Source of the DNA: Oscheius sp. JU75
Taxonomy: Eukaryota > Nematoda > Chromadorea > Rhabditida > Rhabditidae
Assembly: GCA_037178855.1 (NCBI GenBank)
Contig: JASJZC010000007.1
Coordinates: 5,704,001-5,768,000 of the forward strand
DNA: 64,000 bases
Reading direction: 5' to 3'
A model generated the notes under the pieces. The model did not search any database. It was not told the origin of the DNA and saw only the letters and a list, made by a program, of their open reading frames with translations. This document shows positions 1 to 11,517 of this stretch, in pieces. The position numbers and the translations under genes are program-made. Each line of letters begins with the position of its first letter. Positions within the stretch are counted from its first letter, which is position 1.

Positions 1-313
1 TTCGGCAAGAAGTAGCACATAAAGCACAAACACCACGTATTCTCTCGATGATGATTTTACGATAAATAAATGGTTAAATTAGTGTTGTTTATTTTTGAAG
101 AGTCTGCTGTTTTTCTTGTATATAAACGGCAAAGATGGCAAACGACCGCGTAGACCTCTCCCAGTCAAAACAAAAACATTTCGTCTTTCTTCTCATTCTG
201 GCACGAATCGTCTGTCAAAACCAGAGTATTTGCCACCCGAAATAGTAGTTACTTCGGCTTAAGCTCGCACTCGCCCCAATAAATACCGACCCGGTCTCAT
301 TTTGTCATTACAG

Positions 314-788
314 ATGCGCTTCCTCGTCCTTCTGGCTGTCCTCCTCGTCGCCTATACCACGGTGGCATATCCGAGCGAAAACCTCAGAAGTAAGTTCCGA
401 CTTTGCTTGGGAATTAACCGTTTTACATGCCTAACCAGACTAATTCTTATAGGTTATTTTAACACCCCCAATGGCTATGTGAGCTATGGCGGCTACTACC
501 CGAGTTATAATAGTTACTACTATCCAACGTACCAGCCGGTAAACAAAATTTAGAGCCAAATTACAGATAAACGTCAGATTATGTACGGATCACCGTATGG
601 AATCTATCCCGGATACGGTAAGGAAAAGTAACGAATTCAGTTATCTAAATTTTTCAGGAGGCTGGATGAATCCCATGGGAACTGGTAAAAAGTTTTTTTT
701 TGTATAAAAAAGTCTTTTTAAAACAGGTTCCGGATGGGCAGCTGGAGGTGGAGTTGTAGGAAACGCCTTAAGCTTCTTAATCGGATAA
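314..788 (+). CDS. Small secreted Gly/Tyr-rich peptide (caenacin/NLP-like)
   Basis: Five exons (314-389, 453-538, 578-617, 658-684, 727-788) joined by introns of 39-63 nt in consistent phase. The protein of about 96 residues starts with a signal peptide (MRFLVLLAVLLVAYTTVA). The rest is rich in Tyr and Gly, with YGGYYPSYNSYYYPTY in exon 2 and GGWMNPMGTGSGW further on, ending GNALSFLIG. It has no cysteines. The start at 314 is preceded directly by TTGTCATTACAG, which looks like a trans-splice acceptor. An AATAAA lies near 837. Small secreted Gly/aromatic peptides of this kind in nematodes include epidermal antimicrobial peptides (caenacins, NLP-29 group), but the likeness is compositional, so function is an inference. 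A cuticle or glue protein is equally possible. Confidence 0.7.
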
Positions 789-1098
789 ATGTTTCTCCGC
801 CACCCAATCGTACCTCTGTAATAATCTTCAAATTTCTAATAAACATTCTATTCTCGCTTCAGTATTCGGGAAAGTTGTGATCTCTCTCCAGAAACTTGTG
901 CCTTGATTTTAACTAGCACAGCAGCAACAGACACGGCGTTTGGCTTAAAGCTAGCCTAATTCGCTACCCTGTTTGAATTCGGCGCGCAAATCAGAAAGAT
1001 GCGCCACAAAGGAAGGATGATAGTTCTTCAACCAACAACTGATGCAAAAAACTTTCTGAAAGTGGTTTCGAGGTTTTCATCAAAGGACAAAAAGGTCT
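789..1098. other. Intergenic, 3' UTR of the peptide gene
   Basis: Holds the probable polyadenylation signal of the preceding gene. I see no other coding or RNA signal here. Confidence 0.5.
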
Positions 1099-1166
1099 AA
1101 CCCATACGGGAGTCGAACCCTAGACATTTTTAATCTGTAATCCGACCGCTAACCAGCCATGCGGGC
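1096..1166 (-). pseudogene. tRNA-like sequence, probably a degenerate tRNA gene or tRNA-derived repeat
   Basis: On the minus strand an A box (TGGCTGGTTAGCGG) and a perfect B box (GGTTCGACTCC) stand at normal tRNA spacing, bracketed by GCCCGCA and a partly complementary TATGGGT. The acceptor stem has one mismatch and two G-T pairs. The anticodon stem and the outer T-stem pairs do not close, and no convincing anticodon can be assigned. It could therefore be a tRNA pseudogene or the head of a SINE rather than a working tRNA. Confidence 0.5.
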
Positions 1167-1408
1167 GAGTTCGCTGAGTTATTGCAAAAATACATGAGAT
1201 CAGATAATATGCAACAGTCTTAGGCTAGCTTTAAGAAATGGATTCATTTTACTAAATCTCCCAGGGAACCTTTATCAAAATACGTAGACAGGAAAACATT
1301 CGGTTGATTTACAGAATAAGTATCACCATGAAATCATAAAGCGAGATAAATAGGAAAAGCGTTGGCTTGATTTGATGACTGTGGAAGAAGAGTCGTTGGA
1401 ACCGAAGA

Positions 1409-4400
1409 TCATGTCTGTTGGCCGGTGAGGGTGTGCCACTTGGAAATCGCGATTCCGTGAGCCTGAAGATTGATTCAATCATACTTTAAGGTAATTCTAT
1501 TGTTCATTCCCTTTGCACCTGACACTTAGTTTTCAGAGTGTGACGACGGCAAAACCAAATAGGTCATCCTGATCATCTGTACCTACCTTAACCATCTGCT
1601 CCCAGTGTTCTTGAGCATCAGGACTACTCGAATTGAGCCCGAGTGAGATGGTGCCAAGAAGGATACGACGACGTAGCATACCAATTGCTTGCCAAACTTC
1701 GATCTTCACAGTAGTGTTGTCCAAAACATCTTTTCCCTTGGGAAGCTAAAGTGTTTAGTTAGAAAATATTCGAATTGAATTGTACCTGACAACTGGTGGT
1801 GAAATCGTACAGCGGCTCACTTGTACCCTTAGACATTTCTGTCTTTGTTCTCCAGAACTCTTGTCCAAACTCGACGGAAGCAGTAACTTTCACAAAAGTA
1901 TCTAAAGACCAGGTCATGTCATGAGGTCACTGGTTACCTGGAGGCTTCGACTTGTCACCAATCTGAGAGCCCTTCTCAATAGAAACAGTTATCGCATTTT
2001 GGTCCTGGTCATAACAAAGAGCCATCAGAAGCTGCACGAGTACTTATTTTGAACTGATCAGGACATACCTCTGCAGATTCGGCGTTAGGCTGGCTGCAGA
2101 AGCGTCCACAGGAATCAACCATGCTGGAACGACGACTGTCGCCGTTGGCGAAGGAACCATTACTCATACGATGCATCGAAGGCGACAACCCAGTCTAAAA
2201 TTTGAGATTCAACCATGCAAAGATATTTTCTGTTCGGGTTGTGCCATTGTGGAAAAAGGCGAGCAACGATTGGAAATAAGCAACCGGAAGACTTTTGGCT
2301 CGTGACAACATTATTATTTGGCCAGGTGAAAACTGAAATTGTTAAAAATATCGCGAAGGCTCATTGAAATCACGACTGCTGACTATTCTTTTCGCTGGCA
2401 GGAGAGACCAGCTACGTTGCTATGAAATCCATCACAGAAAGTGTAGTCCTCTTTTATGCCCCCAACAAAATTTATGCGATAATTGGACGTTGATTTTAAA
2501 AGATGGAGTTAATGCAGTTGTCACAACTCATGGGAGGAGAAGACAGATGAGAGGAGGGATATTTTGACACTTGACCAATTTGTAGTCACGTCGAGCTGTG
2601 TGTTGTTTTCTTTTCGGGCTTCCTGATGCTATAATCAACTTTTCCCACAACTTAAGCCGCATCGTCATAAATAGCCCTCTGGCTTCATTGAATCGCGGCT
2701 TTCGTTTGTCGACAGCCAGGGCACAGTCTTGGGGGATAAAGACCCCATAAAGGCGGACCAGAACTCTCTTGCGATTTTCCATTTTATTACAAAAAATCTG
2801 TTTTGATTTGCCGAGCAAGTGCGTTGTAGAACTCGAACAGAATAGAACTAACCAAAGGTGACAAAAAAGACGTATGATACATGGAATCGAGAGCTAACTG
2901 TGATCTTCAGCTTTTTTAAAACTCTGCTGATTGCTGCCTAACAATATTGCTCCCCAACGTACGCTAATAACCAGAGCAACGAGGAGAAATTCGGAGTCTA
3001 TGGTATTCGCGTGTTTCTCCTTCGTCAGCTGTTTACGCGCTTCCTGATTCCCACATTTTGTAGTTGTATTTGGAGAAGCTGGTAAACAGCTTTACTGGTT
3101 GGAACGACACTCTTACTCGACATGGGCCAAGTTTTTGATAGCGAAAGAGCACGACAGATTGGAAAAATAGATTTAAAAAAAGTGTCGATTTGTCTGTGAA
3201 ATCAAAGAATTCGAGATGCCACAAGGAGAGAGTGGAAGAATGGCTCTCAAAAAGAGGGGAAATCCAAGACTGGCGTCCATTAGATGGACACTATGCCAAG
3301 GGGGAAAAAGCTATGATAGAATGAGCTCATTGACGGCAAAAGCAGAGGGAAGAAGGAGATTTTAGGCCAAAGAGTCTTTGTTCTTGAACGACCGGCCAAC
3401 GTTGTGCACTGCTTCAGTTGGCTTCGCCTCACGGTCGGATTATCCAAGCCTAACGACTTAGATTTAACACCGCGTGTAAAGCAACTTCAGAGGGCGGCAG
3501 CACAAACAAACACCTTTAAGCAAGACTGGGAGATCTTCCTCCCCTTTTCGGCAGAACAAATCGACGTAGAAAACGGCGAGCTAATTCTCAATTGTTCGAA
3601 GCTGACAAAGTTGAGCCAAGCGGCTAATGTGATAATAGCAGACAGCGCGACACGCAAAGACATGAAAATGGCAAAGAGTTTCTGGATCAAGAAATAGAGG
3701 GTTGATATTTTTGGTAGTAACAGTCGCAAAAACAAAAGAGAAACAAATCAAGATATTTGTTTACATTTGCTAACTTCCAAGGAGGAGTATAAACACGCGG
3801 CATTCGCAAAAAGTCATAAATTCGAACATCCTCTTGCCTATTGTTTACCAAATTTGAAAAGCACTTGAGGTTTGAGCCACTAATTCTAGGGAATCCGTCC
3901 TTTTCGTGTCTCAAGGTCACTTGACTCACATTGGGGATCTGAAAATAAGCATTACGTTTTTTTACTATGTGAGCCTTACGAACGAAGAGTATTGACGAAT
4001 TAAGGGCATTTTTTGTCACCGATAACGATAGATGCGCTTTTATCCTAGAACTTCCAACCAAAAGACCACCACTCCCTATGGGAAAACGGTGAAGCGGACC
4101 ATCTGCTGTTCACAGAACAACAACGATCGTGTTTAGCTAGCTCGTGAATAAGTTAAGGCAAATGTTTAAAATGACTCAATTTCGACTTTTATATCGAGCA
4201 TCGCATGCCGAAAGTGAAATCAAGCAAAAGAAGCTGTATTTCTCCCAAGAGAAGTCTAGAATCAAGCAAATAACACGAATCAAGACATGCAACAGCTAGT
4301 TTTTACTGAACCTGATGTAAAAATCGATGGAAACGGTGGCAAAGATCGTTTGCGAGAGGCAGGGAGAGAAATTAACTGATAATGGCCCCGTACACAACCA

Positions 4401-6857
4401 GAAGATATACGTCTTCAATTGCCAACACACAAAGCTCCTTCAGTCCCATTAATCATTATACCAATGACAAGTCCTTACAAAGATATTTCCTGCTGACATC
4501 TTGTAGAAGACGAGACAAAATGGAACAGATAGGACTAAGTCCTCTCGTTGCTATGATATCGTCCGGAATATATTGAAAAAGGCCAACGACCGTGAAGGCA
4601 GTATTTCTAGGAAATTAGTTTCCGGTGCAGACATTTTTTGTATCCGAGACTGGCCTTTTCCGTACCCGGCTAAATCCTCTTAATTCAATTAACTTCTGAG
4701 GACGTCAGAAGTTCGCGATATCTTGACTCTATTTATAATCCTTCTTTGCGTGTACGTCCCCGAAATTATCCATCAAATCTCAGCTAAAAGCCAAAAACCG
4801 CTCAAAGGAATCCTCTTCTCGTGATTAGAAAAGAAAGGAGGTCAAAAAGTCAGGCGGAAGCACACTTCTTCCCTGTCTGCAATCAAGCGAACTTTCAATC
4901 TTAATTTGTTTCTTCTTCTGGTTTCTGAAGGCAAGAGTCAAAAAACGATTTTCAAAACAGATTCCCTCCTGTTTTCACGGGTCATGTGACACTTTGAATA
5001 GCCGTTTAACCGAAGTTCGGTTTGCCATAAATGGGCTGTGGTTGACACTGGTGTGAATGAGACAAATTAGCCAGCTTTTCCTGTCCGATGGCTCGTTCCG
5101 CCTGGGGTCTATCGGAATGACGTTCAAACGAAACAACTAACAAAGTATCTAAAGAATAGTGCAGTTCGGAATGCTACGATTAATCAACTTTTCAAGCACA
5201 GATACACTCTAGCTTTATCCAACTGAATTTGACCTCGCATAGGTTCTCTGTTTTTAAGCTGCGCATGAGTCGGGCGCCCGTCATATTTATAGTTTCCTGA
5301 ATTTTAAAGAACTGCATTAATCACACCTTACATAGGTTAACGGGCTTGGGGCTGGTTATGTTCATACAGATGGCTAAAGTCCAGATCAAATCAAAACGGG
5401 ACAATTCATCTGTATATAAACAATGTTTTTATACCTGAACAAGCACCTAAGCCTCAGATTTCGAAACCATTTGGTAGTGATAAGCACACTTTTGGACAAA
5501 AGTGTTTCGAGGTCATGTATAAAACGATTGTTAAGAAGTGTACTTTTTACGTTATAAGAGTGATCCCGTTTTCAAAAGAGCTAGGATTTGATAGGAAATG
5601 GAAAAAACTTACCACGTCTAGGTACTCCATTTTGGACACAGTAACAACAGCGTATGTGTGTAGCCAGGAGCCGTGAGAACGAGCCCGGGGTGGGCGGGAT
5701 GAAAATCTACGGATTTATTTCAGCACGCCAGACTGCGCTGCATGGATGCAAAGACATTAGAAAACTGCTTTCGGTTAAATGTTTCATAAGATGGCCATTA
5801 TCCCTAGAAGTTAAGCGGACAAATAGTGCTGTTCGCCAATTGAGGAAGAAGTGTTTTTCTCTTTCTTTGAGGATTACCTACCTTTAAAATACACCACTTT
5901 TGCTTAGGTGGATTACATTTTCGACACTTCTTTTAATTTACATGAACACAGTACTCACCGAAGCCTCAGATTTGAGGCTATTAAGCTGATTGATGGGAAC
6001 GATCACTTGTTGTGGACCTTCAAGGCTGACGTTTTTGCCTTCCAAAAGACCTTCTCCCTAGAAAATTGGATTGTTTAGGAATTAAGAAAAGCAACGTTGG
6101 TGGTCCATGCAAATACGCAAATGTTAATCCGCCTCACGAGAAAAAGATCTCTTTGGCCAAGTGGAAATTTGATATGGAACGGGTATTGATGCCACATCCA
6201 TCTAGAGCTTAAAATCTTAGTTTTAAGGATTACCTACCTTTAAAATACATCGCGACTTTCCTTTTCGACTGTAGATCCGGAATTTGATGCCATTTGTTTT
6301 GAACGATTCTGAAAAATGTACTTACTGCGATTTCAAACTTTCCTCACCTTCATCTATTCCTGGGAAAGTGAAGGTTTCTCGATACCGTACTGCTTTACCT
6401 GTTGCAACGTAAGATGTCATTTGCTTAGGGTTCTTCGATCCTTCCACAATTAGACGCACCTTAACCATTTTCTATCTTGTGTGTACGTTTCCTACCATAA
6501 GTTCGTCTTCCTCTGTACAATCTGTGAATCCGTGTAATGAGCTAACTTTGATTATAACTGTCGTTTTTTGTCGACTGTACTGTGCTGTGACACTTAGATT
6601 TGCTCCCGAGCATCCGAGTAGCAGCCCGTTCACTTGACGCTCCGAGTTACACGATTTTAATGACTCTGTCTGAAAAGATCTCTTATAATTAGAAGATGAT
6701 TCCTTTTCACTTCAGGGTTGATCACAATTTGTGGCCGCGGCTCATACTTCTCAAAGTCTCGATACTCTTGTGACACATAGTCACTCCGTCCAGATGGAAA
6801 AAGGAACGAAGCTTGAGGGCAGCAGGATAACAGCACCCTGTTTACGAGAGAGTGCAT
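1409..6857 (-). CDS. Tandem C2-domain protein, synaptotagmin-14/16-like
   Basis: Nine exons fit in phase: 6711-6857, 6496-6669, 6348-6459, 6238-6308, 5959-6057, 2069-2194, 1938-2031, 1786-1901, with the last two at 1587-1745 and 1409-1462, giving about 383 residues. C2A is roughly residues 70-195 (NLSVTAQYSRQKTTVIIKV, then RETFTFPGI) and C2B roughly 245-375 (LLMALCYDQDQNAITVSI, EHWEQMV, ending SKWHTL). The C2B end resembles Syt14/16. The aspartates that bind calcium in loop 3 are absent from both domains (IYSRKGKS; VWQAIGMLRRR), so calcium-independent membrane or trafficking function is inferred. No transmembrane segment is visible. The ATG at 6857 follows a TTTTCAG acceptor. The 3.76-kb intron (2195-5958) may hold an alternative first exon. 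Confidence 0.75.
5613..5630 (-). other. Candidate alternative first exon of the tandem-C2 gene
   Basis: Inside the large intron the minus strand reads ATGGAGTACCTAGACGTG followed by a good donor (GTAAGTTTTTTCC). It ends in phase 0, the same phase as the exon starting at 2194, so it could begin a shorter protein of MEYLDV joined to the linker and C2B alone. I see no TATA box. This rests on splice-site and phase match only. Confidence 0.25.
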
Positions 6858-8981
6858 TTGAGCAGAATAGATGACACTGAAAATGGATTCAATGCGATTT
6901 TGCTAGATCAAAAGAGCCAGATAGAAGTTATATCATTGAGCTAGGTAGACATCAGTGAACAGACGACAAAAAATAGGCTACATGATAGATGGGGGTCAAG
7001 CTACTAAAATTAAAAGTTGCTCTATAAAGGAAGACCGCATCAGGAATAGAAAGTGGAGGGTGTAAATCTGTCTTAGAATAAACGGCTAGGAGCCCTACTA
7101 ACTGCCAATAAGACAATGTCACGCAAGAATAGCGGTTATGGGCTGGAATGACATTCCACAATACATGTGACGCCAGAAAAAGATATACCCAGTCGTTTGG
7201 AAGAAGTATAGTAATTGATAATCTGTTATATGGTCACGAGCATGTGAGTCGTTTGATCGAGACTCTTCAAAGCGAAAGGGAGAGAAACAGGGAACAAAGA
7301 CAAATGCGATTTGGAAGCCAAGAGGAGTAATGTGGAACGTTCCATCGAGAAGGGGGGAGAGGGAGAGCTTTTCAGTCTGCAACATAGCAACTGTCATGAG
7401 GTCTTTTATAGTGGATCATGGCTAGGAGGCAGGTCGTAATGGGAGAAAAAGGAGTCCCAGATGTTAAGCACATGAGAAAGGAGGAGGTGTACTGAGTGAA
7501 AAGAATAACTTCCGTCATTGAGTAAAAGAAGTAAACGTTATGAGAACATCTGAGAATTAAGTCTGAGACTCGGTAAGTATAAAGATTAGAGATGAAAAAG
7601 AGTGGACCTTTCTGTAGCAAAAACATGAACTCGAAAAGTAGCAATATGACGCGCCTTGTTAATTTTTAGAGCAAGCACGTCATCACAAATTGGGAAAGTT
7701 CTTTGCCTCAAAATAGCAGCCGGCCAAAAAAGAGCTAAAAGTCCCCAGCAACCCTTGAAATATGCATTGACTGAAGAAACTTGTGCATGCAATACGAGAG
7801 TGTTAACTCCCGAACACACTCAAACTTATTCCTGACAATTCTGGACCTCTTTCTATCCCGTCGAGTAATGTCGTCATGGATGGAGTGCCCGAAATAGTCG
7901 CTAACTCTATTGCAACTCATCCAGCCAATCTCGAATACGTCTGCTCACAGCTACTACTGATAAGAAGAGTTTACATATAGAGAGAGGGGAACGAGACTCA
8001 AAAAAAAAATTGCGAGGGTGGCGCGAGAAAAGACGATCAACAGCACTTTATTCTCAAAAATTGGATTATTCTTCGATCCATCTATAAGAAATGGGGCAAG
8101 GTTCATTATTATTTAAGATACGTCATGTTTTTAAAATATACATCGTGTAGGATGTATAAAGAAACCAATTAGGGCAAGCAGCTTGACTCATCGATGTGCC
8201 ATTTCGCAATCTTTTAAAGAAAAGCCCAGTTAGAACAAATAAAAACTTTAGGGGTAATAGATTTTGGCATACTTTGCTGGAAATCGCTTGTGTACTTTCT
8301 GAATGCTAGCTTAATATTAGTGTTTTATGGAGAGGCGTGTCAATGAGATTGCTATGATTATACCGATTAGAATAGACAGCATCTCGAGTCAATGCTTCCT
8401 GGCAAGGAGAGCTAGGGCATAGTCGGCAATAACGAACAACATAAAAGTTGCTAACTTGTCAAGCGCAAAGCTCGTCTGGGCCATGAATAGAACAAAGTGA
8501 GCCAGAATAAGTTTGTGGTTCTGACGAGAAGATACTCCAGGAACATTTCATAAAAACAGACGTCTACTTGGTCATTTTGGAGACATCAAATGGCATCAGA
8601 CCTTCTCAGCTATGAATGAGTTGGCAGAAACTCGTTTTGCTCTTCATCCTTTTCGTCTGGGTGTACTCTTTTAGGTCAAGTCTAGCCACTTTAGTCACAC
8701 TTGTCAGTATAAGGTTACAGGTGATTTTTTGTACCCGAATTCCGCGAAACAAAAAGTTGAAAAACAGAGATTAATGAGGAGGAGAAAATTCCAGAATGGG
8801 TTCAATCGCATCATGACCATTATAAAAATGAAAAGCAAATAGACTCGTAGGCTTTGAGGAAATTGCACACTCTGTTGGCCGGAGACTAACGTCGGTATCG
8901 TTTTCAGGTCAGCAGACTCCTTTTTCACTATCTTTTAATTTGACTGTAGTTCAATGGGTTCGTTACCACATTTGATGTGTA
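6858..8981. other. Intergenic, no gene recognised
   Basis: Several short overlapping open frames occur on the minus strand (7119-7920), with no splice pattern or protein family that I recognise. One frame at about 8704-8813 (-) encodes MRLNPFWNFLLLINLCFSTF, signal-peptide-like, followed by only about 14 residues. It could be a tiny secreted peptide, but I cannot support it as a gene. Confidence 0.4.
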
Positions 8982-11517
8982 TCACAAGAGTATCAATGAC
9001 AGTATAAGTAGTACAAGTGGACTTGACGTTGACCAGTATGAGCTGTTCCTGTTCCTCCAACTGCTGTAGGTAGAGTATTGAAGGCGTTTTGCAATATAAG
9101 AACCGCCAAATTCTCTGCTACCAAAAGGTAGGACGAAGCAGTTTTCCTGATTGCAAAAATCTGTAGCACAGAAACACCAGTGTTCTGTCAAATCCAACTA
9201 AACGTGACTTAATTGGTGACATGAACAAAAGGTTACCTTGTCAAAGTCCTGAGGAAGGTATTCTCCTACGTCAGAGGGCCTGGAGTGAGTACCAAGGCCT
9301 AAATGAATGTGCTGGTCGTCTGTTAAAAATTGGGAAGAACATCCACGACCAACGCCTGAAAAAAAAACTAATTAACATTAGCTGCCTAAGACTTTACTTT
9401 CTTTATTATTTCTGTCTCACTCTAAGCTTTGGGACCAGCCGTCTGCGACGTCTGGGAACGTCTCTAGATAAAGTTATTAGTATCGAAGTGTCAAAACCGA
9501 AGGCAATCGAAAGAATTTTTCAGAAACTTGACTGACGCTTTTACGTGGTAGACAGACTCGTCTTCCATTTGATCGGCTGATTTATTCACAGCTATTCTTC
9601 TGAACCCCTTTCGCCCACCTCTACAAAAAGTTCTCGCTCACTGATCCAATTGGATCAACCTATTTTAAAATGTCCTCGCGTCTCTGTCTGTCTGTCTGAA
9701 GCCAATATTGCCAATTAGTGTGCACTATTTTGTGCGCACACTAATTGTTGGCAAGTCAAGCCAGATCGAGTCAGTTTGGGCAAGCGCGTCTTTGGGACGA
9801 CGTTGCTTCTGTCACGCTACCTCGATTGGAGGGAATGCGGACAGGTTGAAATGGGAGGAAAGGGTCACGACAGTTGGACAGAAGAAAGTAGAAATCGAGC
9901 AGTTTTGGAAGGATTATTACTAGCATTGAGCCCCAAAGGGCGATAGCATTACTTGGACAGGGAGCTGGGTCGAGGGATAGAAAGTGGGGTCAAAGAGTGG
10001 GAAGTGGGTTTCACTGATTAGAGATGGTCATTAGCAATCGTTTTTGCTGGGGAAAGGACAAGGTAGATATGCCTCAAGGGGCGCAACAAGTTAGGCTATC
10101 GCCTTGAAGGGGCGGCGTTGTGGAGTTATAAAAGAGACAAAAAGTATGATAAAATGGACAAAAAACGGGGGACGATTTTGGGAGGTAATTTGGCATACTG
10201 TAACGCCATTTTGCGTACCCAAAACTCCGGCTTCGCACCTTGTGCATCTTTTTTCTCGGGATTTTTCCAGGTTTTGCCTATTTTCTCGTCACCATTTGAC
10301 AAAATACACTTGTTCTTTCATTTTCAAACGTCAACAACCGCAAAAATTCAGGATAAGACGGTGAAAATCGATGAACTTTGGAATTTTGGACGTTGCGTAC
10401 TCATTTTCGTGTAAACGCAAAAGGCTTCGGACGGACAGGGACAACAGCTCCTTATATTTTAAAGATCAGCCGTCTGCGACGTCTGACGACGTCGCCCTGG
10501 ATAAAGTTAGGAGTGTCGAAGAATCAAAGCTGAGTGTATTTGGAAGAAATTGTCAGAAACTTGACTGACGCTTTTACGACTCTTTCAGCTGATTGAATGT
10601 TTTACTCTCAGCTATCCCTCCGACAAGGTCCCCTTTTCCCACCTCTACTAAGAGTTCTCGCTCATTGATCCATTTGGATCAATTCGATGAAAATTTTTAG
10701 CGCTATCCCCCTTCTCTCCTACAATGTGTCTCCGATTCTGTTGGCTTCCGTTATCCCTCTCATTTCCATCTACCGCAACCCGCCACCGCCCTGCACGATC
10801 TTACGTTTTTTTATTGTTCCTTCCTAAATTCCTCTCTTCCGGTTCCCTCTCCAGATTTATACACGTTTCGATAATTTTTATTGTCTATTTCGATAAGTAC
10901 TTTTCTAAAATGTTTTTCTCTCGAGTTTCGAACAAAACTCATTGTTTCCTCGGGTCTTCCGTGAAGAATCAATTGATAAACGTTTCCTTTTGTTCCTTTC
11001 ACTTCTTTACGTAATATATACTACAATTAATCACCCAGTAGGTAGAACGGCCTAAGTGTTACATACATCAGTTTATCGTTACAATTGGAACGAGCTTTTT
11101 GTAATGTACTGAGATAAAAGCCTCAACTCCTAACACTGCTTCTCATATAAATTAAACTTTTCAAGTGGACTCACCTAACGTTTTTGTATAACCCGTATTC
11201 TTGTTTGTTCCATTGAGATAGAAAACGAAACAAGTTGAATGACATGAAACATGGCTGTCTGGCTTGTAGTCTCTGTTTAAACTTTTTAGCAGGAGTCTAA
11301 TTGGTCTCACCTGTGTGCACATTCAGGATCACTCGTGGATAATCCATAGTTTCTCTTCAAAAAGAAGTGTCTCCATTGCTAGAAGATGACCTTTCATTAA
11401 AAAAAGCAAAACACATACCCAAACTATGAAGTCGTTAGCACACGAATAGCATTTGACAGCAACAGCCAGATCCAGTAGCAAGGAAAGGATGAGAATGTCG
11501 ATTAAGATGAACCGCAT
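8982..11517 (-). CDS. Ly-6-domain GPI-anchored protein, ODR-2/HOT-like
   Basis: Five exons join in phase: 11419-11517, 11311-11378, 11175-11272, 9237-9355 and 8982-9197. The product of about 200 residues has a signal peptide, then the Ly-6 cysteine pattern (KCYSCAND; SCHSTCFVF; VGRGC; HWCFCATDFCNQENC) and a hydrophobic C-terminus (STSSPLVLLILSLILL) typical of a GPI signal. In nematodes such proteins act at neuron and muscle surfaces; ODR-2 is needed for olfaction. The exact role here is inference. The start at 11517 follows TTTTTCCAG 11 nt upstream, a likely trans-splice site. Intron 9356-11174 is 1.8 kb and contains a diverged direct repeat. The 3' end of the last exon could hide one more intron. 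Confidence 0.75.
9433..9657. repeat. Diverged direct repeat, copy 1 (intronic)
   Basis: This segment matches 10464-10682 in the same orientation. Both begin with GACCAGCC/GATCAGCC then GTCTGCGACGTCTG, share CAGAAACTTGACTGACGCTT, and end in a palindrome-like TGATCCAATTGGATCA (here perfect). The reading frames of the two copies do not stay aligned, so it looks non-coding. Confidence 0.65.
10464..10682. repeat. Diverged direct repeat, copy 2 (intronic)
   Basis: Partner of the copy at 9433-9657, about 1.03 kb downstream in the same Ly-6 gene intron. It shares the same start, the internal CAGAAACTTGACTGACGCTT block and the terminal TTGATCCATTTGGATCAA palindrome, with small insertions and deletions between. 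Confidence 0.65.

Noticed and set aside
3687..4061. 124-codon minus-strand frame inside the large intron of the tandem-C2 gene
   Set aside because: No motif, no matching splice sites or phase with the neighbouring exons. Probably chance.
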